Of a stretch of DNA of 64,000 nucleotides, positions 8,731-19,192 are shown piece after piece. Below the pieces are notes generated by a model. The model did not search any database. It worked only from the letters and a program-made list of their open reading frames with translations, and had not been told where the DNA came from. A program made the translations under genes and the position numbers. The first letter of the stretch is position 1; the number at the start of each line of letters is the position of its first letter. This DNA is from Desulforamulus putei DSM 12395 (GTDB lineage Bacteria > Bacillota > Desulfotomaculia > Desulfotomaculales > Desulfotomaculaceae): contig NZ_FQUY01000003.1 in NCBI RefSeq assembly GCF_900129195.1, forward strand, positions 62,001 to 126,000, in the 5' to 3' direction.

Positions 8731-9680
8731 ATGCCGGATGTTTTATGTTTAGGGATTCTCGTTGCGGATTTGGTAGCGAAGCCTGTAACCGCTTTACCTC
8801 CCAAGGGGGGGTTGAAGCTGGTGGAAAGTATCCAGCTTCATAACGGGGGATGTGCCGCCAACACCGCCACTGCCCTGGCTAAGTTGGGTTTTACCGCAGC
8901 GGTCAGCGGCATGGTAGGGAACGATGGGCTGGGTCAGGTCTTAATTGATAATCTGATCAAGGCAGGAATTGACACCAGATATATTATGAAAACCAACCAG
9001 GCAGGTACTTCTGTCAGTATGGTTTTGGTTGACTCATCCGGAGAACGAAGTTTTATTCATTACACCGGAGCCAATGCTTTGCTGCGGGCAGAGGATTTTA
9101 ATCAAGAATCCCTTGTCAATACCAGGATTTTACATATTGCAGGCTCCCTTCTCATGCCGGGGTTTGACGGCGAACCCTGTGCGGAAGTGCTGAAAATTGC
9201 CAAATCCCAGGGGCTTATGACCACCATGGATACTGCCTGGGATGATACCGGCAGGTGGATGAAGGCCATTGCCCCCTGCCTGCCCCATTTGGACATATTT
9301 ATACCCAGTTTGGCGGAAGCCAAAATGCTGACGGGGCTGGAAAACTCGGCGGAGATTGCCCAGGTCTTCTTAGGTTACGGGGTGAAAGTAGTTGTCATCA
9401 AACTTGGATCGGACGGGTGCTATATTCAGACCCAAGATTCGTCTTATCATATTCCCGGCTTTAAAGTACGTGCAGTTGATGCCACCGGGGCAGGAGATTG
9501 CTTCGTGGCAGGTCTTTTGGCAGGCGTGTTACAGGGGTTACCCATTGACTGGTGTGGCCGTTTAGCCAACGCGGTGGGCGCCATGTCTGTCACTTCCGTG
9601 GGAGCGGCAACCGGGGTGGTATCTCTTGCCAACACCTTTGCATTCATGAACAGCAGCATCGAGAGACAGGAGGGGCACAA

Positions 9681-9693
<13 letters not shown>
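8731..9693 (+). CDS. PfkB-family sugar kinase
   Basis: A ribokinase-fold kinase of 320 residues. The PfkB signature 1 region (NGGCAANTATALAKLG) and the ATP/anion-hole signature DATGAGDCFVAG are intact, the latter with its catalytic aspartate. ATG 8731 is preferred because AAAGGGTGG lies about 9 nt upstream; GTG 8719 overlaps that element. The gene overlaps the ABC ATPase gene by 13 nt, so both are co-translated. It probably phosphorylates a ketose or ketose phosphate made by the dehydrogenases of this locus. The substrate is unassigned. Confidence 0.88.
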
Positions 9694-10781
<1,088 letters not shown>

Positions 10782-10790
10782 GTTTAAATT

Positions 10791-10810
10791 CCCGGGTTAA
10801 CCGGGTTTTT
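10791..10810 (+). terminator. Weak intercistronic terminator
   Basis: CCCGG/CCGGG, a 5-bp stem with loop GTTAA, is followed by five T. It lies between the ATPase and binding-protein genes. Confidence 0.5.
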
Positions 10811-10918
10811 ACGAACCATTTCATTGCAAAGGATGGTGGTGTCTGGAAAAACAGGGGATAGGAAGTTTTTGTATGGCCTTTATGTAAAATTAAAAGGGAT
10901 TAAACGGAGGGGAGTATT

Positions 10919-12439
10919 TTGAAAAAGAAACTTTTTGCCATTTTGAGCTGCCTGGTCATTCTAACCCTGGTTCTGGCCGGTTGCGGCGGCGAAAAAGCGA
11001 AAGACACGGCCAAGGAACCCGCTGCCCAGGGCAAACTGGTTGACGGCCCTTTCAAGAAAGTTGAAGGCCTACCCGCAATTCAAGCTCCCGAAGGCTTTGA
11101 CTGGAAGCAGTTTGCCGGTGTTGAACTGAACGTGATTTCCGAGAACACACCGCCCAGTTCTGCCATTGCCGCCAATATCAAAGAGTTTGAGGAAGCCACC
11201 GGTATCAAGGTAAACATCCAGCAGATGGATCTCGGTACACTGGTACAAAAGGTTGGCCTGGACTTTGGTGCCGGCAGCTCCAAGTACCATGTGATTTATG
11301 CCGACCCCTATCAAGTATTGGCCAAGTACTCTTCCAAGTTTGTTGATCTAAACGAATTGGAAAAAGACCCCACTTTGCCGAAGATTCCCGGCGGCCTGGA
11401 GGACTTCATTCAGAGCCAGCTGGAAATTGACGGTTACATGGGCTCCAAGGACAAACTGTACGCCCTGCCCTACGACTGCCCGACCATGGTACTGGCTTAC
11501 CGTACCGACGTAATGGCCAAGATTAAAGAAAACTTCCTTAAAGAAAAGGGCTTTGACCCCACTCCCAACCCCAACATGACATGGGAGCAGTATTATCAAG
11601 TTGCCGAGTATATCAACAAGCACGCTGCTGAGCTGGGTGTGAAATACGGGACCGGTCACCAGGCCAAGCAGTATGACTCCTTGATGTGCGATTTCTCCAA
11701 CATTCTAAATGCTTACGGCGCCGATTACTTTGAAAACCGTGATCTGGGTGGCATTGGCGCTGCCAACCCCGGCAAGACCGCTCTGACCACTCCGGAAGCC
11801 ATTCAAGCCTTTGAATTCTACAACAAGCTGTTAAAGATTGCTCACCCCGGCTCCAAGTCCTGGGATTGGAACGGTTTGGCGGAAGCCTTTGCCGCCGGTG
11901 AAGTGGCTATGGCTCCCGAATGGCACGAGTTTGCCTCTATGTTCGAGAACCCTGAAAAGTCCAAAGTGGCCGGCAAAGTAGCCTGGACCACCCTGCCCAA
12001 GGGTCCCAAGCGTTCTGCCAACATCTTTGGCGGTACCGGTATCGGTATCAACGCCAACGCTTCCGAGAAAGAGAAGAAAGCCGCTTGGTTGTTCCTGGTA
12101 TGGGCAACCTCTCCCCAGACCCAGCTGATGATCCTGGAGTCTCCCGTAGGGGGCGCCACTCCTTCCCGTAATTCCGTTTACAATGTGGCGTCCGTGAAGA
12201 AAGCCATGGAAGATCCCACTTCCGAAGAAGCCAAGAAGATGCCGAACCTGACCTCCATGAAGGCCACCCTGGAAGCCTGGAAGGCTGAAAATGCTTATGG
12301 TCGTCCCAAGGTTCCCCAGTGGCCGCAAATTGACACCATCGTGTTTACTGAACTTTCCAAGATGCTGGCCGGACAGCAGGATCCCAAGACCACTGCCGAG
12401 TCCATCAGCAAGCAAGTTGACGCGTTAACCGGTAACTAA
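10919..12439 (+). CDS. Solute-binding lipoprotein of a CUT1 sugar/polyol ABC importer
   Basis: An extracellular family 1 binding protein, lipid-anchored outside the cell. The signal peptide ends in the lipobox LAGC at residues 20-23. The mature part has the bilobal binding-protein pattern, including GGTGIGINANASEKEKKAAW in the hinge/C-lobe region. At 506 residues it is longer than most maltose-type binding proteins. The TTG start has CGGAGGGGAG upstream. Codon use is strikingly biased towards C-ending codons, suggesting high expression, and a stable hairpin follows the stop. The ligand is probably a polyol, judged from the neighbouring dehydrogenases. Confidence 0.9.
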   Translation: MKKKLFAILSCLVILTLVLAGCGGEKAKDTAKEPAAQGKLVDGPFKKVEGLPAIQAPEGFDWKQFAGVELNVISENTPPSSAIAANIKEFEEATGIKVNIQQMDLGTLVQKVGLDFGAGSSKYHVIYADPYQVLAKYSSKFVDLNELEKDPTLPKIPGGLEDFIQSQLEIDGYMGSKDKLYALPYDCPTMVLAYRTDVMAKIKENFLKEKGFDPTPNPNMTWEQYYQVAEYINKHAAELGVKYGTGHQAKQYDSLMCDFSNILNAYGADYFENRDLGGIGAANPGKTALTTPEAIQAFEFYNKLLKIAHPGSKSWDWNGLAEAFAAGEVAMAPEWHEFASMFENPEKSKVAGKVAWTTLPKGPKRSANIFGGTGIGINANASEKEKKAAWLFLVWATSPQTQLMILESPVGGATPSRNSVYNVASVKKAMEDPTSEEAKKMPNLTSMKATLEAWKAENAYGRPKVPQWPQIDTIVFTELSKMLAGQQDPKTTAESISKQVDALTGN

Positions 12440-12450
12440 CAGGATTAGCT

Positions 12451-12470
12451 AGGGGCCCGCAAGGGCCCCT
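12451..12470 (+). terminator. Intercistronic stem-loop after the binding-protein gene
   Basis: AGGGGCCC-GCAA-GGGCCCCT, with a further TAGC/GCTA pairing outside, has no T tract. It probably protects the upstream mRNA end so that more binding protein than permease is made. Confidence 0.6.
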
Positions 12471-12502
12471 GCTAAACCCCGGCAGAAGGGAGTTGTTTAC
12501 CT

Positions 12503-13435
12503 TTGAGTACAGAAAAAGCACTAGGAGCTTCGATGCCGCAACCGCAGCCAAAGGGTGCCCCCAGCGCCGGGGGACGTTTAGCCCGTTTTTTTACCACCGA
12601 GAATATGATGCTGGCACCGGCCATGCTAGTGCTGGCATCGGTTAGTATTTTCCCGTTTCTCTACCTGATTTACGCCAGTTTGATGGATTTTTCATTGGCC
12701 ATTGATAATCCCACCTTTGCCGGTTTCCGCAACTGGCTCCGGCTGGTGAAAGATCCTCTCATCTTTCAGTCCTGGAAAGTTACCATTGTGTACGCTGTGA
12801 CCGGCCTGGGACTGGAATTGATCCTGGGCGTGGGCATTGCCCTGCTGTTGTATGCCGCCCCCTGGGGTCGCAATCTGTTTGTTACCCTCTGGATGCTGCC
12901 CATCTTTGTGGCGCCGGTTGTGGCGGGACTTTTGGGCTGGTTTTTGCTGAACAGCAGTTATGGTTTATACGCCTGGGTGCTGCAACAGTTTGGCGTCCAC
13001 ACCGACATCTTCGGTACGGTTGCCACAGCCCTGCCGGCTGTTATCCTTATAGATGTTTGGGAATGGACCCCCCTGATTACGCTCATTGTTTTATCAGGAC
13101 TGCAGTCGCTGCCGACGGAACCACTGGAAGCTGCGGAAGTGGACGGCGCCACCTACTGGCAAAAGCTGCGTTATATCATTCTGCCCTTATCTTTCCGCAT
13201 CATTGTGGTGGCCCTACTGATCCGTTCCATGGATATCATGCGTTTTATTGATACCATCTTCATCACCACCGCCGGTGGACCGGCGGATAGCACCAAAATT
13301 ATCGGTTTACGACTTTTCGACGTGGCTTTCAGATTTATGGATATTGGTTTTGCCGCCGCCATCGGTCTTTCCATGCTGGTGGTGACCATTTTCCTGGGTA
13401 AGGCCTTTATCAGAGTCATGTACGGGAGGGAATAA
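12503..13435 (+). CDS. ABC transporter permease 1 (MalF/UgpA/SmoF type)
   Basis: A membrane subunit of the CUT1 importer with six membrane segments after a Pro-rich N-terminal tail. The cytoplasmic EAA loop that docks on the ATPase reads EAAEVDGATYWQKLRYIILP (about residues 209-228). The TTG start has AAGGGAG upstream. It pairs with the next gene, whose start lies 1 nt beyond this stop, so the two permeases are translationally coupled. Confidence 0.92.
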   Translation: MSTEKALGASMPQPQPKGAPSAGGRLARFFTTENMMLAPAMLVLASVSIFPFLYLIYASLMDFSLAIDNPTFAGFRNWLRLVKDPLIFQSWKVTIVYAVTGLGLELILGVGIALLLYAAPWGRNLFVTLWMLPIFVAPVVAGLLGWFLLNSSYGLYAWVLQQFGVHTDIFGTVATALPAVILIDVWEWTPLITLIVLSGLQSLPTEPLEAAEVDGATYWQKLRYIILPLSFRIIVVALLIRSMDIMRFIDTIFITTAGGPADSTKIIGLRLFDVAFRFMDIGFAAAIGLSMLVVTIFLGKAFIRVMYGRE

Positions 13436-13436
13436 A

Positions 13437-14276
13437 ATGGCCGGAACAAAAGTATCATCTCGCAAATTAATCACCACTGTTCTTATTTATACCGCCCTAG
13501 GCATCGCTATGGTGTGGGCCCTGTTGCCGATTATCTGGATGGTTCTTTCCTCCCTGAAAACCGAGGCCAACATGTTTTCCATGCCGCCCAAGTTCACCTT
13601 TAAACCAACCTTCAGTACCTACGCTTTCATGTTTACCGAAGGAAACTTTGGCGGCTTCTTGAAAAACAGCATGATCGCCGCCTTTTCCTCAACAGCCATC
13701 GCCCTTATTCTGGGGACCCTGGGGGGCTATGCCCTGGCCAGAGGAAACTACAGAAGGGGTAAGGATATTGCCTTTTGGATTATCAGTACCCGCATGACGC
13801 CGGTGGCAGCGGCCATTGTGCCACTGTATATCATTTTTGCCAAATTTCATTTGATCGGGACCACCTTTGGTCTGGTCTTTGCTTACACCACCTTTAACTT
13901 ACCCTTTGCCCTTTGGATGATGATGACCTTTTTTGCAGAACTGCCACCGGATATGGAGCATGCTGCCATGGTGGACGGAGCCACCAAGTTCCAGGCCTTT
14001 TACCGTATTGCCCTGCCCCAGGTGACGCCGGGGCTGGTGGCCACAGGGATCCTGTGCCTGATGTTTGCCTGGAATGATTTTGCCTTTGCTTCGGTCTTCA
14101 CCAGCCATGAAAACCAGACCATCCCGGTTGCTGCCTCGCTGCTGGTCAGCCAGACCGGTATCGCCTGGGGCCAGGCCATGGCCACCGGCACCGTCATTAT
14201 TACCCCGATGTTGATTACCGGCCTGGCGGTGCGCAAGTACCTGGTACGGGGTCTGTCCATGGGGGCGGTCAAATAG
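13437..14276 (+). CDS. ABC transporter permease 2 (MalG/UgpE/SmoG type)
   Basis: The second membrane subunit of the importer, 279 residues with six membrane segments. The EAA loop is EHAAMVDGATKFQAFYRIAL (residues 180-199). The ATG has GGGAGGG upstream. With the preceding permease, the lipoprotein at 10919 and the ATPase at 9681 it completes a CUT1 system similar in content to the smoEFGK sorbitol/mannitol importer. Specificity is inferred from context only. Confidence 0.92.
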   Translation: MAGTKVSSRKLITTVLIYTALGIAMVWALLPIIWMVLSSLKTEANMFSMPPKFTFKPTFSTYAFMFTEGNFGGFLKNSMIAAFSSTAIALILGTLGGYALARGNYRRGKDIAFWIISTRMTPVAAAIVPLYIIFAKFHLIGTTFGLVFAYTTFNLPFALWMMMTFFAELPPDMEHAAMVDGATKFQAFYRIALPQVTPGLVATGILCLMFAWNDFAFASVFTSHENQTIPVAASLLVSQTGIAWGQAMATGTVIITPMLITGLAVRKYLVRGLSMGAVK

Positions 14277-14283
14277 AAAAAAC

Positions 14284-14299
14284 AGGGGCCCCGGCCCCT
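14284..14299 (+). terminator. Stem-loop after permease genes
   Basis: AGGGGCC/GGCCCCT forms a GC-rich hairpin followed by a pyrimidine run (TCTTCTATATTTG). It is a leaky terminator or an mRNA-processing hairpin. Confidence 0.45.
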
Positions 14300-14344
14300 T
14301 CTTCTATATTTGTAACTTTTTATTAATTGGGAGGAGTGTTGACC

Positions 14345-15385
14345 ATGGAAAAAATGAAAGCCTGCGTCTTATATGCGCCCCTTGACGTGCGGGTGGAAGA
14401 GTTGCCGGTTCCCCAACTGAAACCGGACCAGGCCTTGGTAAAGGTGAAGGCCGTGGGTGTATGCGGCTCCGATGTACACTATTATGAGCACGGCAAAATC
14501 GGCCGTTATGTGGTGGAAAAACCAATGATTCTCGGCCACGAGGCCGGCGGTGAAGTGGTGGCTGTGGGTGAGGCCGTGACCAACCTGAAGGTGGGCCAGC
14601 GGGTGGCCATTGAACCCGGTGTCACCTGCGGCAGGTGCAAGTTCTGTAAAGAAGGCCGTTACAACCTGTGTCCGGACGTTGAGTTTCTGGCCACGCCTCC
14701 CTACGATGGGGCCTTTTGCGAATACCTGGCTATGCGTGCGGATTTCTTGCACCCCATTCCCGACCACATGAGCTTTGAAGCCGCTTCTCTGGTGGAGCCC
14801 TTTTCCGTCGGGCTGCATGCCTGCAAGCGGGCCGGCGTCAAGCCCGGTGATACCGTGGCTGTTTTGGGCCTAGGGCCCGTGGGATTGCTGACCGTTGTGG
14901 CTGCCAGGGCCTTTGGGGCCACCAACATTATCGCTGCGGATTTGGCGGACATCCGTCTGGAGATGGCCAGGGAGATGGGCGCCACCACCATGGTCAATGC
15001 CAGGGAACAGAATGTTTATGACGTTATCATGCAGGCGACCGGCGGCGTTGGTGTGGACGTAGCTATTGAAACCGCCGGCAGCACCGCCACCAACCTGATG
15101 GCCGTGCAAGTGGCCCGCCGCGGGGGCAAAGTGGCTCTGGTGGGTCTGCCGCCCAACCCCGAAGTCCCCTTTAACGTGTTTACCATCGCCGATGGCGAGT
15201 TGGATATTTTCGGCATCTTCCGCTATGCCAACACCTACCCCACAGCGGTGGAACTGCTGGCCAGCGGCATCGCCCCGGTGGAAAAGCTGGTGACGCACCG
15301 CTTTACACTGGATCAGGCCAAAGAAGCCCTGGACAAAGCGAGAACCGATAAGCAGGGCAGCATCAAGGTTATGGTCAACCTGTAA
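14345..15385 (+). CDS. Zinc-dependent polyol dehydrogenase (sorbitol/xylitol dehydrogenase, GutB-like)
   Basis: A medium-chain dehydrogenase oxidising a sugar alcohol to a ketose with NAD. Catalytic zinc ligands are in VCGSDVHYYEHG and GHEAGGEV; the structural zinc cluster is CGRCKFCKEGRYNLC; the nucleotide fold has GLGPVGLLTV. The CGSDVHYY form is characteristic of sorbitol/xylitol dehydrogenases. ATG 14345 has GGGAGGAG upstream. It is followed at 8 nt by a second dehydrogenase, then xylulokinase and a PfkB kinase, a complete polyol-to-ketose-phosphate set. Confidence 0.88.
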   Translation: MEKMKACVLYAPLDVRVEELPVPQLKPDQALVKVKAVGVCGSDVHYYEHGKIGRYVVEKPMILGHEAGGEVVAVGEAVTNLKVGQRVAIEPGVTCGRCKFCKEGRYNLCPDVEFLATPPYDGAFCEYLAMRADFLHPIPDHMSFEAASLVEPFSVGLHACKRAGVKPGDTVAVLGLGPVGLLTVVAARAFGATNIIAADLADIRLEMAREMGATTMVNAREQNVYDVIMQATGGVGVDVAIETAGSTATNLMAVQVARRGGKVALVGLPPNPEVPFNVFTIADGELDIFGIFRYANTYPTAVELLASGIAPVEKLVTHRFTLDQAKEALDKARTDKQGSIKVMVNL

Positions 15386-15393
15386 GGAGGCAA

Positions 15394-16413
15394 ATGAACA
15401 TGAAAACCATGCGAGCGGCGGTCATTGAAGGACCCCATAAAATATCCATACAAGAAGTACCCTATCCCACCCCCGGTCCCGGCCAGGTGGTGGTAAAGGT
15501 TGAAGCCTGCGGTATATGCGGCACCGACTACCACATTCTGGAGGGAGATTTTCTTTCTCCCTACCCGCTGATTCCCGGCCACGAGTTTTCCGGTACCGTG
15601 CACGAGCTGGGCGAAGGGGTGCAGAACTGGCAGGTAGGCGAAAGAGTTGCGGTGGACCCCTCGGTTTATTGTGGTGAGTGTTACTACTGCTTAAGCAACC
15701 AGGGCAATATGTGCCAAAACTGGAACGCCATCGGCGTTACGTTAAACGGAGCCTTTGCGGAATATGTGGTGGTACCGGCCAAAAACCTTTACCGCCTGCC
15801 GGAAACCATGAGCTTCCGGCAGGGCGCCTTTGTGGAGCCCCTTTCCTGTGTGGTCTACGCCATGCGGCGTCTAAATATTCGCTTTGGCGACAAGGTGCTG
15901 CTGTTTGGTTCCGGTCCCATGGGTTTACTGTTGCTGCAGTCTCTCGTTAAGGGCGGCGCTTCGGAAGTGGTGGTGGTGGATCTGGCCGAGGACAAACTGG
16001 CCATAGCCCGGCAGCTCGGTGCCCATAGAACCTTTACGGGTACAGCGGGGCTCAAGGAAGCCTACCCGTTGGGTTTTGACATTGTCATTGACGCCACCGG
16101 GGTGCCGGCGGTGATAGAAAACATGTTCCAGTTTGCCGGCAACCGTGCCAAGATCATGCAGTTCGGTTGCGCCCCCAGGGATGCCAAAGTCTCCGTCAGC
16201 CCCTTTGATATTTATAATAAAGACTGGGAAATCCTTGGCACCATGGCGCTGCTGTTTACCTTCCATCCGGCGGTGAATCTTTTGAAGAACGGTGTGGTAG
16301 TATCCGACCCGTTAACGACCAGGGAAATCAGTCTGGATGAATTTCCTGCTTACTTGTCTCAGCCCAAGAGCAGTAAGGACTTGAAGGTACTGGTATGCCC
16401 CTGGAAGAAATAG
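15394..16413 (+). CDS. Second zinc-dependent polyol (or polyol-phosphate) dehydrogenase
   Basis: A medium-chain alcohol dehydrogenase distinct from its neighbour. Catalytic zinc residues lie in CGICGTDYH and GHEFSGTV. The structural zinc site is partly changed: CGECYYCLSNQGNMC keeps four cysteines. The Rossmann glycine motif is GSGPMGLLLL. The protein is 339 residues with a GGAGG Shine-Dalgarno. It resembles arabitol or arabitol-phosphate dehydrogenases more than GutB, but this is an impression from motifs. Oxidation of arabitol to xylulose would feed the xylulokinase encoded next. Confidence 0.8.
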   Translation: MNMKTMRAAVIEGPHKISIQEVPYPTPGPGQVVVKVEACGICGTDYHILEGDFLSPYPLIPGHEFSGTVHELGEGVQNWQVGERVAVDPSVYCGECYYCLSNQGNMCQNWNAIGVTLNGAFAEYVVVPAKNLYRLPETMSFRQGAFVEPLSCVVYAMRRLNIRFGDKVLLFGSGPMGLLLLQSLVKGGASEVVVVDLAEDKLAIARQLGAHRTFTGTAGLKEAYPLGFDIVIDATGVPAVIENMFQFAGNRAKIMQFGCAPRDAKVSVSPFDIYNKDWEILGTMALLFTFHPAVNLLKNGVVVSDPLTTREISLDEFPAYLSQPKSSKDLKVLVCPWKK

Positions 16414-16425
16414 GAGGGCGGTCAT

Positions 16426-17958
16426 ATGCAGGGTTTGTTTTTAGGCATTGATATCGGCACCACCGGGGTCAAGGCCCTGGTGATGGATGAGCAGGGCCAG
16501 GTGGTATTCCAGGTAACCAGGGAATACCCCCTGCATGTCCCCCGTCCCGGCTGGGCGGAACAGGACCCGGAGGATTGGTATAAGGCCACCTGTGATGCAG
16601 TTGCCACGATTTTAAGCAGGGGTATTTCACCCGGCCGGATTCAAGGGATTGGCTTAACCGGCCAGATGCATGGATCGGTTTTTCTGGATGCACAGGGGAG
16701 AGTTATTCGGGAGGCCATCCTCTGGTGTGACCAGCGCACAGCGGACGAATGTCGGCAAATTACCGACCTGGTGGGAGAAAGCGGGCTCATTGCGCTGGTC
16801 TCCAACCCCGCCCTAGCCGGGTTTACGGCGCCCAAAATTTTGTGGCTGCGCAATCATGAGCCGGAGAATTACAGGCGGGTGGCCAAGGTACTCTTACCCA
16901 AGGACTACATTGGCTGGCGCTTGACCGGCGTCTTTGCCACCGATGTATCCGATGCCAGTGGCATGCTGCTGCTGGATGTGGTCAACCGCAAGTGGAGCGC
17001 TGAAATGCTGGCGGCACTGGAGATTCCCGGCTCCTGGCTGGCAGAAGTCTTTGAAAGCCCCGAAGTGGTGGGCCGGGTAAATGTCCGGGGAGCTGCCGAA
17101 ACTGGGCTGCCGGTGGGGACCCCGGTGGTGGCCGGGGCCGGTGATAATGCCGCCGGCGCCGTAGGCAACGGCATTATTCGCCCCGGTATGGCCACAGCCA
17201 GCCTGGGGACTTCCGGTGTCGTTTTCACACCCAGCCTGACCCCCGCCGTAGATCAGGCCGGCCGGTTGCATACCTTCTGTCATGCTGTACCTGGCCAGTG
17301 GCACCTGATGGGAGTCACCATGGCCGCCGGCGGTTCTCTGCGCTGGTACAGAGATACCTTTGCTGGGGAAGAAAGGGCGGTGGCCCAATTGACCGGCAAA
17401 GACCCCTATGAACTGTTGAACGACGAAGCGGCTTTGATCGAACCGGGCTCCGAAGGATTGCTCTTCCTGCCCTACCTCTCCGGGGAACGCACGCCCCATG
17501 CGGATCCCCTAGCCAGAGGAGTCTTTGTGGGCATGAGCTTGAAACATACCAAAGGTCACTTTGTGCGGTCCATTATGGAAGGAGTGGCCTTTAGCCTGAA
17601 AGATACGGTAGAAATTATGTCCGGTCTGGGAATCGCTTTGGACGACCTGCGAATCACCGGCGGCGGCGGCCGCAGCCCCGTATGGCGTCAAATCCTGGCC
17701 GATGTATTGAACATGCCCTTGCATGTGATGGAAAACTCCGACGGGCCCGCTTACGGGGCAGCCATTCTGGGCGCCGTGGGCGCCGGGTGCTGGAACAGTG
17801 TGCCAGAGGCGGTGGCAGCCACCTGCAGCCGTCAGCAACTGCAAGGGGTGACACCCATCCCGCAAAACGCAGCCCGGTACCAAAAAATCTATCAAATTTA
17901 TGCAGACACTTACCCGCCTCTGAAACCTCTCTTTAAGCGGTTGGGCGAAATATACTAG
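16426..17958 (+). CDS. xylB: Xylulokinase (FGGY family)
   Basis: It phosphorylates D-xylulose to xylulose 5-phosphate for the pentose phosphate pathway. The protein has 510 residues, a normal length. The phosphate-binding LGIDIGTTGVKALVMD is at residues 5-20. The xylulokinase-specific GLTGQMHG loop lies near residue 80. The catalytic aspartate region is DNAAGAVGNGI, and the C-terminal ATP motif is ITGGGGRSPVWRQILADVL. The ATG has AGGAGGG upstream. It sits between the dehydrogenases and a fructokinase-like gene. Confidence 0.93.
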   Translation: MQGLFLGIDIGTTGVKALVMDEQGQVVFQVTREYPLHVPRPGWAEQDPEDWYKATCDAVATILSRGISPGRIQGIGLTGQMHGSVFLDAQGRVIREAILWCDQRTADECRQITDLVGESGLIALVSNPALAGFTAPKILWLRNHEPENYRRVAKVLLPKDYIGWRLTGVFATDVSDASGMLLLDVVNRKWSAEMLAALEIPGSWLAEVFESPEVVGRVNVRGAAETGLPVGTPVVAGAGDNAAGAVGNGIIRPGMATASLGTSGVVFTPSLTPAVDQAGRLHTFCHAVPGQWHLMGVTMAAGGSLRWYRDTFAGEERAVAQLTGKDPYELLNDEAALIEPGSEGLLFLPYLSGERTPHADPLARGVFVGMSLKHTKGHFVRSIMEGVAFSLKDTVEIMSGLGIALDDLRITGGGGRSPVWRQILADVLNMPLHVMENSDGPAYGAAILGAVGAGCWNSVPEAVAATCSRQQLQGVTPIPQNAARYQKIYQIYADTYPPLKPLFKRLGEIY

Positions 17959-17971
17959 GAGGTGCATCCGT

Positions 17972-18961
17972 ACGGACATTATCGCCATTGGGGAAGCCAT
18001 CATTGATTTTATCCCGACCACCCCGGGTAAAGGACTGGCGGATACACCGGCCTTTGAGAAACGACCGGGAGGTGCGCCGGCCAACGTAGCGGTGGGAATT
18101 GCCAGGTTGGGCGGCAGTTCCGGCTTTATAGGGAAGTTTGGTGAGGATGAATTCGGCCGGTTTTTACTGAGGACCCTGGAAGAAAATCATGTGGATACAC
18201 GGGCTGTTGTATTGACCCGGGAAGCAAAGACGGGTTTGGCCTTTGTAACCCTGAAAGACAACGGGGAACGGGAATTTATCTTTTACCGGCAGCCCTGCGC
18301 CGATATCCTGCTGACCCCGGAAGAGATTGCCATCCAATATATTGAACAAGCCAAAGTTCTTCATTTTGGAACTGTTTCATTAATCGTTGAACCCGGCCGC
18401 AGCGCCACCTACCACGCTGTGCAATGGGCCAGGAGCGCCGGGAAAATAATTTCTTTGGATGTCAACCTGAGAGAAGCCCTCTGGCCTTCCCTGGCAGCGG
18501 CCCGGCAAGAGATTTACACTGCCCTGAGCCTGGCCCACATTGTTAAGGTCAGCGAGGAGGAACTGGCTTTTATTACCGGAAACAATGAAAGCATTGAAGA
18601 GGAAACCAATCAAATACTGGCCTTGGGTCCCGGCCTGGTTTTTGTAACCCTGGGGGCAGGGGGATGCTATGTAAAAACAAAGCATTTTGCTACGGCTGTT
18701 GAAGGCATCGCCGTCCAGGCCGTGGACACCACCGGGGCAGGAGATGCCTTTACCGCAGCGGTGCTGACAAGACTGGTGGAAATCGGCCTCCATGACCCCC
18801 GCCAAATCCATGACATTTCTTTAAGCACCATGCAGGAGATTTGCACCTTTGCCAACATAGCAGGAGCTTTAACTTGCACCAAGAACGGGGCCATCCCGGC
18901 CTTACCCACCAAGGCAGACGTAGAAGAACGAATGGGCCAAGTCAGAATGAATGCGAAGTAA
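17972..18961 (+). CDS. PfkB-family fructokinase-like protein with an ACG start position
   Basis: A ribokinase-fold sugar kinase of 329 residues with GGAPANVAVGIARLGG (substrate glycines) and DTTGAGDAFTAAVL (catalytic aspartate). Homologues begin M-(Y/D)-I-x-A-(L/I)-G-E-A. Here the codon in that position is ACG (17972), correctly spaced 9 nt after a perfect AGGAGG (17957-17962). The next in-frame standard start is GTG 18092, which would remove the glycine motif and 40 residues. So either ACG is used as a weak start, or an ATG was lost, or there is a sequence error. The gene body is intact, arguing against long decay. Confidence 0.8.
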   Translation, partial: TDIIAIGEAIIDFIPTTPGKGLADTPAFEKRPGGAPANVAVGIARLGGSSGFIGKFGEDEFGRFLLRTLEENHVDTRAVVLTREAKTGLAFVTLKDNGEREFIFYRQPCADILLTPEEIAIQYIEQAKVLHFGTVSLIVEPGRSATYHAVQWARSAGKIISLDVNLREALWPSLAAARQEIYTALSLAHIVKVSEEELAFITGNNESIEEETNQILALGPGLVFVTLGAGGCYVKTKHFATAVEGIAVQAVDTTGAGDAFTAAVLTRLVEIGLHDPRQIHDISLSTMQEICTFANIAGALTCTKNGAIPALPTKADVEERMGQVRMNAK

Positions 18962-18965
18962 GAAG

Positions 18966-18993
18966 ACAGGCTGCCTGTGAACAGGCAGCCTGT
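18966..18993 (+). terminator. Terminator of the polyol locus
   Basis: A 12-bp perfect stem (18966-18977 with 18982-18993) has loop TGAA and a very short T run, just after the last kinase gene. Confidence 0.65.
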
Positions 18994-19015
18994 TTGATCG
19001 AAGGGGGAAAGTCAG

Positions 19016-19192
19016 ATGCCTGGCAGCACCACAGAATTCCTGATTCGCTTTGTGCTTGGTATTGTGAAACCACTTTATCGATTGAATGTAATAGGTCTCC
19101 CTGGGAAGCCGCCAGGATATATTGAAAGTGTGGGTTATCAGGGGATAAGTTCTGATCCGGTTCATAAAGCAGGGAACGGGTTTTTAAAATAA
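19016..19192 (+). CDS. 58-residue ORF with Shine-Dalgarno, possible gene remnant
   Basis: ATG 19016 is preceded by GAAGGGGGAAAG. The predicted peptide begins like a PlsC-type acyltransferase N-terminus (hydrophobic, then KPLYRLNVIGL), but it continues without homology and stops after 58 residues. It overlaps the decayed PilJ-type gene on the other strand by 31 nt. It may be a truncated gene or chance. Confidence 0.25.
   Translation: MPGSTTEFLIRFVLGIVKPLYRLNVIGLPGKPPGYIESVGYQGISSDPVHKAGNGFLK

Noticed and set aside
11831-12415. Minus-strand 194-residue open frame opposite the binding-protein gene
   Set aside because: It is an artefact of strongly biased codon use in the binding-protein gene. 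The plus-strand gene is certain.
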